This document shows positions 15,001 to 22,672 of a stretch of DNA of 27,574 nucleotides, piece by piece; positions within the stretch are counted from its first letter, which is position 1, and each line of letters begins with the position of its first letter. The notes below the pieces were generated by a model. The model worked only from the letters and a program-made list of their open reading frames with translations, had not been told where the DNA came from and did not search any database. A program made the translations under genes and the position numbers. The stretch comes from a virus. The stretch lies in IMG/VR virus record IMGVR_UViG_3300042288_000241, positions 1-27,574 of that record; one strand, written 5' to 3'.

Positions 15001-15680
15001 ACGGAACCGGCAAGCCGACCAAGGCCGGATTCTTCGCCAGTGATAGCTTCTTCAACAGCAGCGCCACCACGCCCACCAATATCAGCAGAAGTGCCAGTAA
15101 CAAATTCTCCAACCGCTCTTTTAGCAACGGGAAGAATCTTGGCCTTGCCAATTAAGCCTAATGGATCTGTCGCTGCCTCAACGCCAGCACCAAGAATCTC
15201 AGTGACCGGACCCGGAGCCGTAAGATCTTTAGCACCCGTTATGCGAGATGCTTGGCGTTGTTGTTCGCCATATTTATCAACCAGATCAGCAAGGCTAGGG
15301 AAATAACCGCTTTGACGCAGCATGTCCATTCGCTGCTGAACAGTCATATTTTCCCGACGAGAACGCTCCTCCATCTCTTTCAATCTGCGGTTCATTTCGC
15401 TGCCGGTTTCATACGCGGCACCAAGCATGGAGGTTGTACCCGTCACGCCTCTCTTGGCAGCATTCAACAAATACTCAAGAGTGCCAGCCGGTTTTTGCGG
15501 ACCACTGGGAACGGCAGGTGGGGGCTGAGTTGCAACTGACTCTGGGGTCGGTGCGGTAGCAGGAGGTTTTCCCGATGGTTTAACGCCAAGTTTCACTTCA
15601 AGCTGGCGCAACTCCTCCGGGGTCAGCGGCTCATCAAACTCGTACTTCTTATTGCCAATCGTGTAAATGTTGTTAGCCAT
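12057..15680 (-). CDS. Large internal virion protein with lytic transglycosylase domain
   Basis: The protein has 1207 residues. The N-terminus (MANNIYTIGNKKYEFDEPLT) is followed by a Pro-rich linker and about 850 residues of mostly helical, charged sequence without a clear family. Around residues 955-1065 lies an SLT domain: YEQESSSG with catalytic Glu about 973, AGAKGPMQVTQKTF and KIAAAYYGGPDAV. Residues from about 1105 to 1190 carry a separate domain (STVRSMGVNINGKEVLIPTVV, DHYLKTGKHLG) seen at the end of many phage virion proteins. By size and domain it is like T7 gp16-type ejected proteins that locally cut peptidoglycan when DNA enters. AGGGG lies just before the start. Ejection is inferred from domain and neighbours. 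Confidence 0.82.
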   Translation of the reverse strand: MANNIYTIGNKKYEFDEPLTPEELRQLEVKLGVKPSGKPPATAPTPESVATQPPPAVPSGPQKPAGTLEYLLNAAKRGVTGTTSMLGAAYETGSEMNRRLKEMEERSRRENMTVQQRMDMLRQSGYFPSLADLVDKYGEQQRQASRITGAKDLTAPGPVTEILGAGVEAATDPLGLIGKAKILPVAKRAVGEFVTGTSADIGGRGGAAVEEAITGEESGLGRLAGSVLAGGASTLKRETGSRVFNELLDKYRQVKLTGSPDEAAEEYAKGAAKRLLEFAAKEQGAGSLQEIIKEAGEAAKFSTGENAPLLVALADNPVIRQQVIRLAKTDPAFRQQVNDTLASLGDDMRGKVEKIFGVRYEATGKGRSIFEPGYVPGKEPPKGLDIGNVAERREVLSQRIEDVASGFEPTKSKEEIGSRIESLIEDKKKLARQEVSPEYEALLSEARGARVEMPPDGVGTIYDFVRENNLRDIFGKNTDLDKRIMSVLAPKEFPVPGTAETVLEHLPMSFDNVESLKKAINELKRQRMSEDSLRKVMQLEEIVDEARKTIPGDFSDRLDAIDLKYYEKVGVPFGAQGVKDVDSKKYATQVAPIIVKNSESFDQFIRAVGKEDGYKIAEDSIISEIYDRAVKDGELNPGALAKYLKQKEGIIRQIPGLENKLRGALSDDSVLRARINQLDDAAAAAQKRIADNALTKFEAPNYTTLARSFMTDPKSREKLLRDIGDLDADSAKAVRRTLRAEVIALADENPTGFMDYLMNPANKDALDKIFGSAFQPALRKVGLLSDKLAQADISKVGVAVTKEDLDPLAKLAPGLDIPYISSTFRDRITSLPQKVVRLMSRVNSARLLQKTDETIKELLLDPNGVQKLANVASEIDFSVDVAGRLKKLSNTLSDVMPRALYTSGKTAVAGEEREQRGRERQEQLAEDIITGGFEDESGMPTEGSGNSYNIDDIISSRNAEDLAPIIKSIYEQESSSGKVDTSKENYAGAKGPMQVTQKTFNDMRKSGLIPENYSFDNPSHLAEAGVALIQDLARRYNNDPGKIAAAYYGGPDAVKDGEISRSRRDPVNPKAPTVGEYTDKVLSRLMPTAQAKGMAQGGLVEPGNIDVSKLPAVRNADGTYSTVRSMGVNINGKEVLIPTVVNGRVVSDKEAIDHYLKTGKHLGVFSTPKESSAYAEKLHQMEAQRIKKARGGYTLAEELLLRRYANR

Positions 15681-15692
15681 TCAAGACCCCTA

Positions 15693-16916
15693 TTAATTTA
15701 CCAATCGGCCTGTCTTGCCATTTACCACAATGGTTCCAGATTCACCCTTGGCTGCTGCTTCAGCATCTCTCTTAGCCTTTGCGTCTGCTTCTGCTTTACG
15801 TCGTCGCCTTTCTGCAACACTGATGTAAGGAGACTCAAAAATGTCTTCAGGCAAATCAGTAAACCCAGCGCCAGAATAAATATTCTTTAGGCGATTTCTT
15901 CCGTCGTTATATCGCTTTGCGTGATATGCCTCGTAAGTCTCAAGAAGCTCTTTCTTTTGCTCGTTGGTTAAATCGCCAGCGCCGCCTGTAAAGAACTTGG
16001 AAATAGCATTTGTAACACGCTGAGCAAACGATCCGGCTCCAACAACGGTTTGAACTTCAGCAAGACTAAGCTGCTTGTCGCCGTTTATAGAAGCAAGAGC
16101 ACGATTTAATTGTTCTTCAGCCTGCGGATTACCCTTAATTGCTAATCCTAAGTTGTTTAGACCTTCGTTAATTGAGGTTAGTCTCTCCTTCGGAGCATTA
16201 AGAGTCGAAGCAACTTCTAAGCGAATGGACCGAATGTCAGAAGGACTTAAGCCACCCTTGTCTTTTCCACTATCGGGAATGCGAACAGACTTTTTCAACC
16301 AATCCTGAGCGTATTGAACCTCGTCTGGGCTAAATTTTTCAGGATTCCTAACAACATTTTGATAGTGCTGAGTCTCACGAAGATTTGGAGGAGGCTCAGT
16401 CTCTTTCGGCTCCTTAGACAAATACTGCGCAGCCAACAGTTCAGCACGGCTACGACGCTTCTCGGCCTGCTCCATACCGTACTTAGCTTGCATTTCCTGC
16501 AACATGACTCGCTTGGCTTCGCGCTCTTTTTCAGCCTCACGCTGCTCCTGACCGTACTCACCTACGTCACGCAAAAATGTAAACAGATTACGACGCTCGT
16601 AAAAACGTGGATCAGTTCTTTCTTTCGGTGCAGTCAGTTTGTTAACAAAGCCCTGAAGAACTTGACGTTTATCAGGCGCAGCCAAAAGACGCTGCTTGGC
16701 CTCTTCAATGCGATTAAGCGTGTCCTGATAACGGCGAGACTCCTCGTCAGACTCATCCAAGGTCCGAAGAACACGCTCTCTGATTTTTTGCAAAGCGCCG
16801 GAATCGCCAGACACAACAGACGACAATGGTGCTTGAGCAGGAGCAGCAACGTCAGAAGTGTCATCAAGAATCGGATCGTATGGCAAGCCAAGCATTTCAG
16901 CGGTTTCTTTGTCCAT
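15693..16916 (-). CDS. Putative internal virion protein, coiled-coil rich
   Basis: A 407-residue protein that I do not assign to a family. It is hydrophilic and helical, with a long charged segment around residues 120-165 (EQREAEKEREAKRVMLQEMQ) that probably forms a coiled coil and another near the C-terminus (ERRRRKAEADAKAKRDAEAA). The short end GTIVVNGKTGRLVN looks like a beta hairpin. The start overlaps the previous stop as TAATG, and the gene sits between a repeat-free internal protein and the transglycosylase protein. Shared operon, size and composition suggest a component of the ejected internal core. That role is inference from position. Confidence 0.72.
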   Translation of the reverse strand: MDKETAEMLGLPYDPILDDTSDVAAPAQAPLSSVVSGDSGALQKIRERVLRTLDESDEESRRYQDTLNRIEEAKQRLLAAPDKRQVLQGFVNKLTAPKERTDPRFYERRNLFTFLRDVGEYGQEQREAEKEREAKRVMLQEMQAKYGMEQAEKRRSRAELLAAQYLSKEPKETEPPPNLRETQHYQNVVRNPEKFSPDEVQYAQDWLKKSVRIPDSGKDKGGLSPSDIRSIRLEVASTLNAPKERLTSINEGLNNLGLAIKGNPQAEEQLNRALASINGDKQLSLAEVQTVVGAGSFAQRVTNAISKFFTGGAGDLTNEQKKELLETYEAYHAKRYNDGRNRLKNIYSGAGFTDLPEDIFESPYISVAERRRRKAEADAKAKRDAEAAAKGESGTIVVNGKTGRLVN

Positions 16917-17908
16917 TACTTGCCTCCGCCGAGAAGACCGCTAAGGTAATCAGCTAAGTCGCTGTAATTTGTTTTATCAGTTCCGCCCGAGCTAGACGGG
17001 AAATACTTTCGATATTTATCAATAAGCTCCTGAATACCGGTAGCTCCAGTAATAGCTTTCTCAAGACCGGAGGCGCTCCCCGGCATCGCAGGCATTTCGG
17101 TTGTTTGCTCAATCGTTGTCTGAGGCAATCGAACGCCCTGAAGCACATCCGACAAGAACTTGATCTGTTCCTTCGGATAGCCCTCTTGCTTGAGGAAGTC
17201 CTGATACGCCAGATTAAGATTGGCCTGCCCCATCTCGCGCTCTTTCTCACCAACACCAGCAACCGCTCCGGCTCCGGTCAAGCCGTATCGCTGAGCCATG
17301 CCAGCAATGTCCGCAGCCGTTCCTGCCAATTGAGCTTTACGAGCAGCGTCAGATTGGAATATGTCCGCAGCCTGTCCGTACCCAGCCTGAAGTGCCTTGG
17401 CTTGCTCGCCCAGCACAGCCTCTTGGACATCGCGCAACGCACGCGCACCAAACTCGCCCATACGAGTTGAGCCGGGACCGACGTTAAACTGGCCAGCCTG
17501 AATAAATTCTTGTCCAATCGCCGGGAGATACTTTTCCTGCAACTGACGCACACCCTGCGCCGCGATCTGATCGACCACGTTCTGGGTGTACGGATTCATG
17601 TATGCGCTGACAGCCTCAGGGAAGGTTTGACCCGCTCCCGCTAAAGCTTCACCAGCCTGCCCCAAGAACGGCTGATATGAGCCAGCCGCTGCCTTGGTCA
17701 TCTCAAAGCCGGTCTTCTCTGTCGGGGTAAACCCGGCAATACGCGGCCCGGTGTACTGAGCATACGGAAGGTTGGCCACGCCCTGAGCGCGACCCAGCAT
17801 GTCAGTGGTGTACTGGGTGTACCACTCTGGCAATTGAACTTGGGTACTGGTGCTTGAAGTACCCGGTGTAGGGGCGCTGCCCTCAAAGAGAAAGTCTACG
17901 ACACCCAT
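16916..17908 (-). CDS. Putative internal or tail-associated virion protein
   Basis: A 330-residue protein. It begins MGVVDFLFEGSAP, then a low-complexity linker, then Ala/Gly/Gln-rich helices with YMNPYTQNVVDQIAAQG and QFNVGPGSTRMGEFGARALRDVQEAV. The MNPYTxxVV motif recurs in virion proteins of many podovirus-like phages that are encoded next to transglycosylase virion proteins, but its function has not been defined to my knowledge. The C-terminal 40 residues are Gly/Ser-rich and end in LSGLLGGGK. TAATG junctions join it to both neighbours, which fits tightly coupled production of parts of one assembly. Confidence 0.75.
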   Translation of the reverse strand: MGVVDFLFEGSAPTPGTSSTSTQVQLPEWYTQYTTDMLGRAQGVANLPYAQYTGPRIAGFTPTEKTGFEMTKAAAGSYQPFLGQAGEALAGAGQTFPEAVSAYMNPYTQNVVDQIAAQGVRQLQEKYLPAIGQEFIQAGQFNVGPGSTRMGEFGARALRDVQEAVLGEQAKALQAGYGQAADIFQSDAARKAQLAGTAADIAGMAQRYGLTGAGAVAGVGEKEREMGQANLNLAYQDFLKQEGYPKEQIKFLSDVLQGVRLPQTTIEQTTEMPAMPGSASGLEKAITGATGIQELIDKYRKYFPSSSGGTDKTNYSDLADYLSGLLGGGK

Positions 17909-20832
17909 TAGGTCAACCCTCCGCCCATGTACTTGCTAGGCGATTTTGCGTTTGGACTAATCCGGCCACGCGATAGGGCACGACCCTTGTGCTTTCGGAT
18001 ATTAGCACGGAACTTATCCATGCGCCGAGCACCCTCCTTGGTCGAGCCGTCCCCCAGCAGAGCCAGCGTTTCAGCATCAATCACGTATTCCCCATCGCTC
18101 AGGAGAGCCGGGATCTTGTCTTCCCGTCCCGAGCCGGGACCATCTACGTAGCGGGAACTCTTGGAGCCGCCCTTGGCGTAGCCGGTTAGCCCGCCCGTAG
18201 CCATCGGAACATCTTCACCCGGCGGTTTTGCAGGCGGAAGTTCAGGCTGTACCGGCTTCTCAAGCTGAGTCGTGTAATCAAAGAACTTCGCCTCCGGTCG
18301 TGTACCGTAGGTGTAGTAATCAATGTCCGGGCTTAACTGCTGACGGGTGTAGGTGTACTTGGGCAACGCGCCGCCCATGCTTGGCATAGAGGGAGCCGTA
18401 CCACCGCCTCGGGAACCAGAACCGGCTGACCCAAGAGCACCCAGCAACTTCAAGAAGTTTTCCAGAGTGCCGTACTTGTCGAGCAAGTCTTTAAGTGGAT
18501 CAGGCTTATTGATCTTGGTCGGCTCCTTAGGAATATCCACGGGAGTCGTCGGAGGAATAACGACTGGGGGAATAACCAAATCTGGCGGAGGGGTCGGCTT
18601 CGTTGTTTCAATAACCACTTCATCAAGCGGACCTTCTGGCGAAACTGTATCAACCGGAGTAGACGGCGTAGTAACAACCGGCGGAGTAATTACCGGAGGT
18701 TCAGTAGGTTTAGTTGTCTCAACAACCACTTCGTCAAGCGGTCCTTCTGGCGTGACTGTATCAACCGGAGTAGATGGTGTAGTGACAACAGGAGGAGTAA
18801 TTACCGGAGGCTCGGTAGGTTTAGTAGTTTCAATAACTACTTCATCAAGCGGTCCTTCTGGGGTAACTGTATCAACAGGAGTAGATGGCGTAGTAACCAC
18901 CGGAGGCGTAACTACCGGAGGCTCAGTTGGCTTAGTAGTTTCAATAACTACCTCTTCGAGAGGAGGCTCAGTAATAGACGGCTCTGCAACAACATTGGTA
19001 AGCGCACCAACAGCAGGTGCGGCAACCGCAGGCGGAATAACTGGAGCCTTTGAGCCAGTGACAACAACCTCTTCAAGAGGCGGTTCCGGAGTAGTCGGAG
19101 TAGACGCAGCCGAGCCGGTTGATGCTCCGCCAGCACCACTTGCCGCCGCGCCAGCACCACCGGCAGCAGCAAGTGCGGCTACTTGAGCAGCGGTTAATCC
19201 ACCGCCAGCGGTAACCGTGAACACAGGCAGCGCCAAGTTAGCAGCAGTCGTTCCAGCAACAAGGCCAGTCGGTACAACGCCAGTTAGACCCGCAGCTCCT
19301 GCCCCAGCAGCACCGGCACCCGCAGCACCAGCGCCACCCGCTCCAGCAGCACCACCAGCAGCTCCAGCACCACCGGCACTACCAGCGCCAAACAAACCGG
19401 GGATAGCCGTTGCACCCATAGCCGCCGCCGCAAGCGCAGCCAGCTCTTTAATCGGCAGCTTGCCAAGAAGCGTCTCTTCTTTTTTGACGCCAAGAGTGGG
19501 GTCAGCGTAACCAGCCTCTCCACCAAGGGCAGCAATGTTGCGCTCAATAGCCTGCTCTTTTTTGAACTCGTTACCCGGACCTAAATACCTTTCGGTAAAT
19601 ACACTCTCAGGCATTTCGTTGTAGAACTTAGCAATCTCGTTGGCATCCATCGGACCACGCAACATCTTCATCTTGTTGGGGTCAACGAGATTCCCAATAA
19701 AGTCGCCACCAAGATCTTGTTCAGCCTGAAGAGCAGCATCAAACGCACCACGGAAGTCATCCGCTTCAAGCAAACCGCTAATCCGATTCAATGCTTGAAC
19801 ACGCGGGTTCTCTGTAACCGCAGCCCTTTCGGCAGCAGTAATTTCAGCCGGACGCGCAACGGCCTGCAATGCACCGGCCATCTCTGGCGTAACATTAAAA
19901 TCAATTGCGGGACCAGACGGCGCAGCTTGAGGAACATAAATGCCGGTTCCAGTCGGAGCGGACGGCGCACCAGTTGCGCCAGTAAAACCTTGCTGAAGAA
20001 GACCCGGCTCAAGCGCCATCTTTTGCAGTTCTTCTGTCTTACGAAGGTTCGCAAAGAGTTCGTCAAGCGCACCCATGTTAAGGCCGGTGCTGGCGGGAAC
20101 ATCAGCGCCTTCCACAAAAGGAGTCGGAACAACTGGCTCTTCTACCGGCAATCCCGGCTCAGGCTTTGTTCCCGGAAGCGCAGTGACTATGTTTCGCTCT
20201 TCTGATGGTAATGCGCTTGTGTACATGGGTTCTTCCTTAATAGGAGTCAAAGCCCCAACAGGCTCCGGACTTTCTGCAATAGGTTCCTTAACCGAAGGCT
20301 CCGGCTCCGGCACTGGGGTCAAAGCGCCAACAGGCTCTTGCACGCGAGCAGCTTCTTCCGCTGCCAATCGAGCAGCTTGTTGCTCTTGCGCAACACGAGC
20401 GACTTCTTGCTGTTGAGCCAATCGTTGTAGCTCTTGTTCGCGAGCAATCTGTTCTTGACGCTGCTGCTCCGCAACTCGCGCTGCTTCTGCCTGTCGCGCA
20501 GCCGCTTCTTGCTCGGCCTGTCTGCGCTGAATCTCTGCTTGACGAATCTGTTCTTGACGAATCAGCTCTGCTTGACGAAGCTCTTCCGCAACGCGGATAC
20601 GCTCAGCTTCTTCAAAAGCTCTGCGGTTATCTGCCTCGTAATCAAAAACATCCGCACTGGGAATCGCGCCGTAAGTGTAATAAGACTGCTCCGGCTGAAT
20701 GCTAGGCAGAGCAGGCTCATAATAGTTTTGATAAGGATTGACCATCACTTCGGGAGTGATAGTTTGATACGGGTTGTAGTAATCCAAACCACCCATATCT
20801 CCAAAATCAAATTCATCAAATCGTATAGCCAT
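17908..20832 (-). CDS. Repeat-rich large virion protein
   Basis: The protein has 974 residues. I start at ATG 20832, which overlaps the previous stop as TAATG. An ATG at 20865 would begin inside the previous gene. Order of parts: a Tyr/Asn-rich start with YYTYG at 51-55, an Arg/Glu/Gln coiled coil at about 65-165, Pro/Glu-rich linkers with PVGALTP repeats, a globular middle, Ala/Gly-only segments at about 475-580, three 37-residue Pro/Thr repeats, a second YYTYG at about 837, and a C-terminus with DGPGSGREDKIPALLSDG followed by EYVIDAETLALLGDG. That C-terminus is shared by many phage virion proteins. No enzyme motif is visible. It is probably an elongated internal or tail protein. The membrane-like Ala/Gly segments could serve in ejection. 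Confidence 0.75.
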   Translation of the reverse strand: MAIRFDEFDFGDMGGLDYYNPYQTITPEVMVNPYQNYYEPALPSIQPEQSYYTYGAIPSADVFDYEADNRRAFEEAERIRVAEELRQAELIRQEQIRQAEIQRRQAEQEAAARQAEAARVAEQQRQEQIAREQELQRLAQQQEVARVAQEQQAARLAAEEAARVQEPVGALTPVPEPEPSVKEPIAESPEPVGALTPIKEEPMYTSALPSEERNIVTALPGTKPEPGLPVEEPVVPTPFVEGADVPASTGLNMGALDELFANLRKTEELQKMALEPGLLQQGFTGATGAPSAPTGTGIYVPQAAPSGPAIDFNVTPEMAGALQAVARPAEITAAERAAVTENPRVQALNRISGLLEADDFRGAFDAALQAEQDLGGDFIGNLVDPNKMKMLRGPMDANEIAKFYNEMPESVFTERYLGPGNEFKKEQAIERNIAALGGEAGYADPTLGVKKEETLLGKLPIKELAALAAAAMGATAIPGLFGAGSAGGAGAAGGAAGAGGAGAAGAGAAGAGAAGLTGVVPTGLVAGTTAANLALPVFTVTAGGGLTAAQVAALAAAGGAGAAASGAGGASTGSAASTPTTPEPPLEEVVVTGSKAPVIPPAVAAPAVGALTNVVAEPSITEPPLEEVVIETTKPTEPPVVTPPVVTTPSTPVDTVTPEGPLDEVVIETTKPTEPPVITPPVVTTPSTPVDTVTPEGPLDEVVVETTKPTEPPVITPPVVTTPSTPVDTVSPEGPLDEVVIETTKPTPPPDLVIPPVVIPPTTPVDIPKEPTKINKPDPLKDLLDKYGTLENFLKLLGALGSAGSGSRGGGTAPSMPSMGGALPKYTYTRQQLSPDIDYYTYGTRPEAKFFDYTTQLEKPVQPELPPAKPPGEDVPMATGGLTGYAKGGSKSSRYVDGPGSGREDKIPALLSDGEYVIDAETLALLGDGSTKEGARRMDKFRANIRKHKGRALSRGRISPNAKSPSKYMGGGLT
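18605..18937. repeat. Three tandem 111-bp repeats encoding 37-residue Pro/Thr units
   Basis: Exact 111-bp units lie at 18605-18715, 18716-18826 and 18827-18937, with decayed partial copies on both sides. Each unit encodes PTEPPV-TPPVVTTPSTPVD, then TV-PEGPLDEVV-ET in the leftward gene. The units differ at only three residue positions (V/I, I/V, T/S). Units one and two (by coordinate) differ at 14 of 111 bases, mostly synonymous, so the duplication is not recent and the amino-acid sequence has been kept. Confidence 0.9.
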
Positions 20833-21065
20833 TAGTCGAGCACCTGATAAAAGCGAAGCGCCCATTCGCGCCAGTCATCAAACTGATAAGGCGACGGAGG
20901 GTTTTGCTGCGAGATACCGTTAATACCAATAATGCCTGCCGCCCAATTCTGCCACTCAGACTCTTTCTCAAGCCGAGCAATAGGCCCGTAACCCTCAAGA
21001 TCAAAGACTGTGTAATCAGCCCAGTCCTGAAGCTTGTGATAGCGCGGGTCTGTCAGCAGGCTCAT
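20832..21065 (-). CDS. Small phage structural-module protein of unknown function
   Basis: A 77-residue protein. It is Trp- and Tyr-rich (DPRYHKLQDWADYTVFDLEGYGPI, then WQNWAAGI, and a C-terminal FDDWREWALRFYQVL), a soluble helical protein with no membrane segment. It overlaps the tail protein gene before it (ATGA) and the large virion protein after it (TAATG). Small acidic W-x-x-W-A proteins in this position are common next to gp10-like tail genes. They may be adaptors or chaperones, but I cannot support a specific role. Confidence 0.75.
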   Translation of the reverse strand: MSLLTDPRYHKLQDWADYTVFDLEGYGPIARLEKESEWQNWAAGIIGINGISQQNPPSPYQFDDWREWALRFYQVLD

Positions 21066-22672
21066 GGATTCTCTCCAAGGACTGTACCCGTAGCCGGTTC
21101 GATGTGAGCAATGATCTGACCCATCTGGTAGTTACCGCCCAGCGTGTTGCTCTCAAACCGGAATCGCATCTCACGACGGATCTCGCGGAAGTAAACCAAC
21201 TGCTGCTGTCTATCAGTCAGCGTTGCATAAATAGTTTGCGGGTCGCTTGTGACTTCACCGGCTCTGGCGTTTGCACGACCTGTGACTTGCACCGTCATGT
21301 TTCCAGAGAGAATGAAGTCTGGCTCCATGTACTCAATGCGAACCGCCATATTCTGCGGTTGCTCAGAAGTCAGCAGCGACATATCCGCCGTTTCAAAGAA
21401 CGACTGAACGGGTCGGATCTGAGTACCGTTAATCTCATCGGTACCGTACTCATGCTGCCACACCACGTAGCCCTTGGGGTCGTTGATGATGCGGGGCTGA
21501 TCGTCTTCCGTCACGCGAAGCTCGCTGGTTTGCGTTCCGCGATAGCCAACGGTTTCGGTGTCAATAACTCCAACCACCAGCGGCGAGCTGAAGACCTGAG
21601 CGTACTGACCGGCAGAGCGTCCGCTATTGGGTAGGATCGTGTCATACCACGTATTCTCGCGCACGTTGTAAACAACAGCATGGGTGCATTCAGTTGCATT
21701 ACCACGCGGGTAACACCACCAAATCTCGCCCCAACGCGGAACCTTAAACACAAAGACTTTCTGGCGCTGAGCGTAGTTCAAATTGTCAAAGAACCAGTTC
21801 AGGTTCAAGCTGTTTGGAACTTCGCGAACCACACCGTTGAACATCAAGAAGCGGTCAACACCGCACCAGTAGTAAATACCGTCGTACTCAATCACGCTCT
21901 GAGAAGAGAGAATGCTCGACTGCGAAGTAATAACGTCAAACTGGAATACCGCAGTGCTACCTACGTAAGAAGCTCTAACTAGAGAATCCAACGACCAGAA
22001 CAAACCGGCTGGCGCATTACCGGCACCGGCTCGAAGCGGTAACCCCTTGACGATCTTCTGGCTGGTAACCCGAGCAGCACCAGCATCGCCACCGCTCCAG
22101 TCGTCCGTATAACCAGCGCGACTCCACTGCACGAAACCGTCTGATCCATACGCAAAGACATACGGAGCCAAAGCAACGATACCGCCAGAGATAGTCAGCG
22201 ACGGAACCGGAGTTAGCGGAGCTGTGCCGTTGTCATAACCAACGTACAACTGCCCCGGAGCATCCGATGAGATGTCAGCTACGTTTGGAGCAACATGCGC
22301 CAGAATCTCGTTCTGGTTATTTGTGGTGTTGAACGCCACATCAAACTGCCACATGTTGTTTTCGTTTGAAACAAACGAAGGGTCAGTTCTATTGGTAACG
22401 ATGCTAGACAGACCGTTCTGATCTAACCGAAATCGGAACACACCATCCGACGTTCCGATGTGCACGTATGTATATGCATTATGGTTGTGGATATGCATAC
22501 CACGAGCAATACCGTCCAAGCGATCTTGAAGCGCACGATAGCCGCCTATCTTTCTCGGCAGTCCACGCTGAAAGCGGACCCACTGTCCGTCAACGTAATA
22601 GTTGCCCTCAAACTTGGTACCGTCTCGCTTGATACCCGGTTCAGAGCGAACAATGACCGGCTGAAGAGGCAT
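21062..22672 (-). CDS. P22 gp10-like tail protein / DNA stabilisation protein
   Basis: A 536-residue, all-beta protein. The start MPLQPVIVRSEPGIKRDGTKFEGNYYVDGQWVRF, with RKIGGY soon after, is typical of the P22 gp10-type tail accessory family, which forms the hexameric tube and plugs packaged DNA between the gp4 adaptor and the needle. The middle has propeller-like strands with aromatic repeats (IEYDGIYYWCGVDRFLMFNG, GEIWWCYP, AVVYNVRENTWYD). The C-terminal fifth contains RIEYMEPDFILSGN and QTIYATLTDRQQQLVYFREI. Its stop and start junctions are ATGA and TGATG. It lies near the adaptor gene, as in other short-tailed phages. Distant homology makes the exact tail position an inference. Confidence 0.8.
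   Translation of the reverse strand: MPLQPVIVRSEPGIKRDGTKFEGNYYVDGQWVRFQRGLPRKIGGYRALQDRLDGIARGMHIHNHNAYTYVHIGTSDGVFRFRLDQNGLSSIVTNRTDPSFVSNENNMWQFDVAFNTTNNQNEILAHVAPNVADISSDAPGQLYVGYDNGTAPLTPVPSLTISGGIVALAPYVFAYGSDGFVQWSRAGYTDDWSGGDAGAARVTSQKIVKGLPLRAGAGNAPAGLFWSLDSLVRASYVGSTAVFQFDVITSQSSILSSQSVIEYDGIYYWCGVDRFLMFNGVVREVPNSLNLNWFFDNLNYAQRQKVFVFKVPRWGEIWWCYPRGNATECTHAVVYNVRENTWYDTILPNSGRSAGQYAQVFSSPLVVGVIDTETVGYRGTQTSELRVTEDDQPRIINDPKGYVVWQHEYGTDEINGTQIRPVQSFFETADMSLLTSEQPQNMAVRIEYMEPDFILSGNMTVQVTGRANARAGEVTSDPQTIYATLTDRQQQLVYFREIRREMRFRFESNTLGGNYQMGQIIAHIEPATGTVLGENP

Noticed and set aside
13914-15155. A 413-codon rightward open frame opposite the transglycosylase protein
   Set aside because: Its composition (Arg, Asn, Phe, Ser rich, no domain) is that of an antisense shadow, and the leftward frame has a complete, recognisable domain.
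18353-19186. A 277-codon rightward open frame across the repeat region
   Set aside because: It is the antisense of the Pro/Thr repeats of the 974-residue protein. Gly/Val/Thr/Ser repeats arise from reading those codons backwards, and there is no family match.
17908-20832. Tape-measure protein of a long tail
   Set aside because: There are no repeated helical tape motifs. The neighbours (gp10-like, gp4-like, transglycosylase) suit a short-tailed virion.
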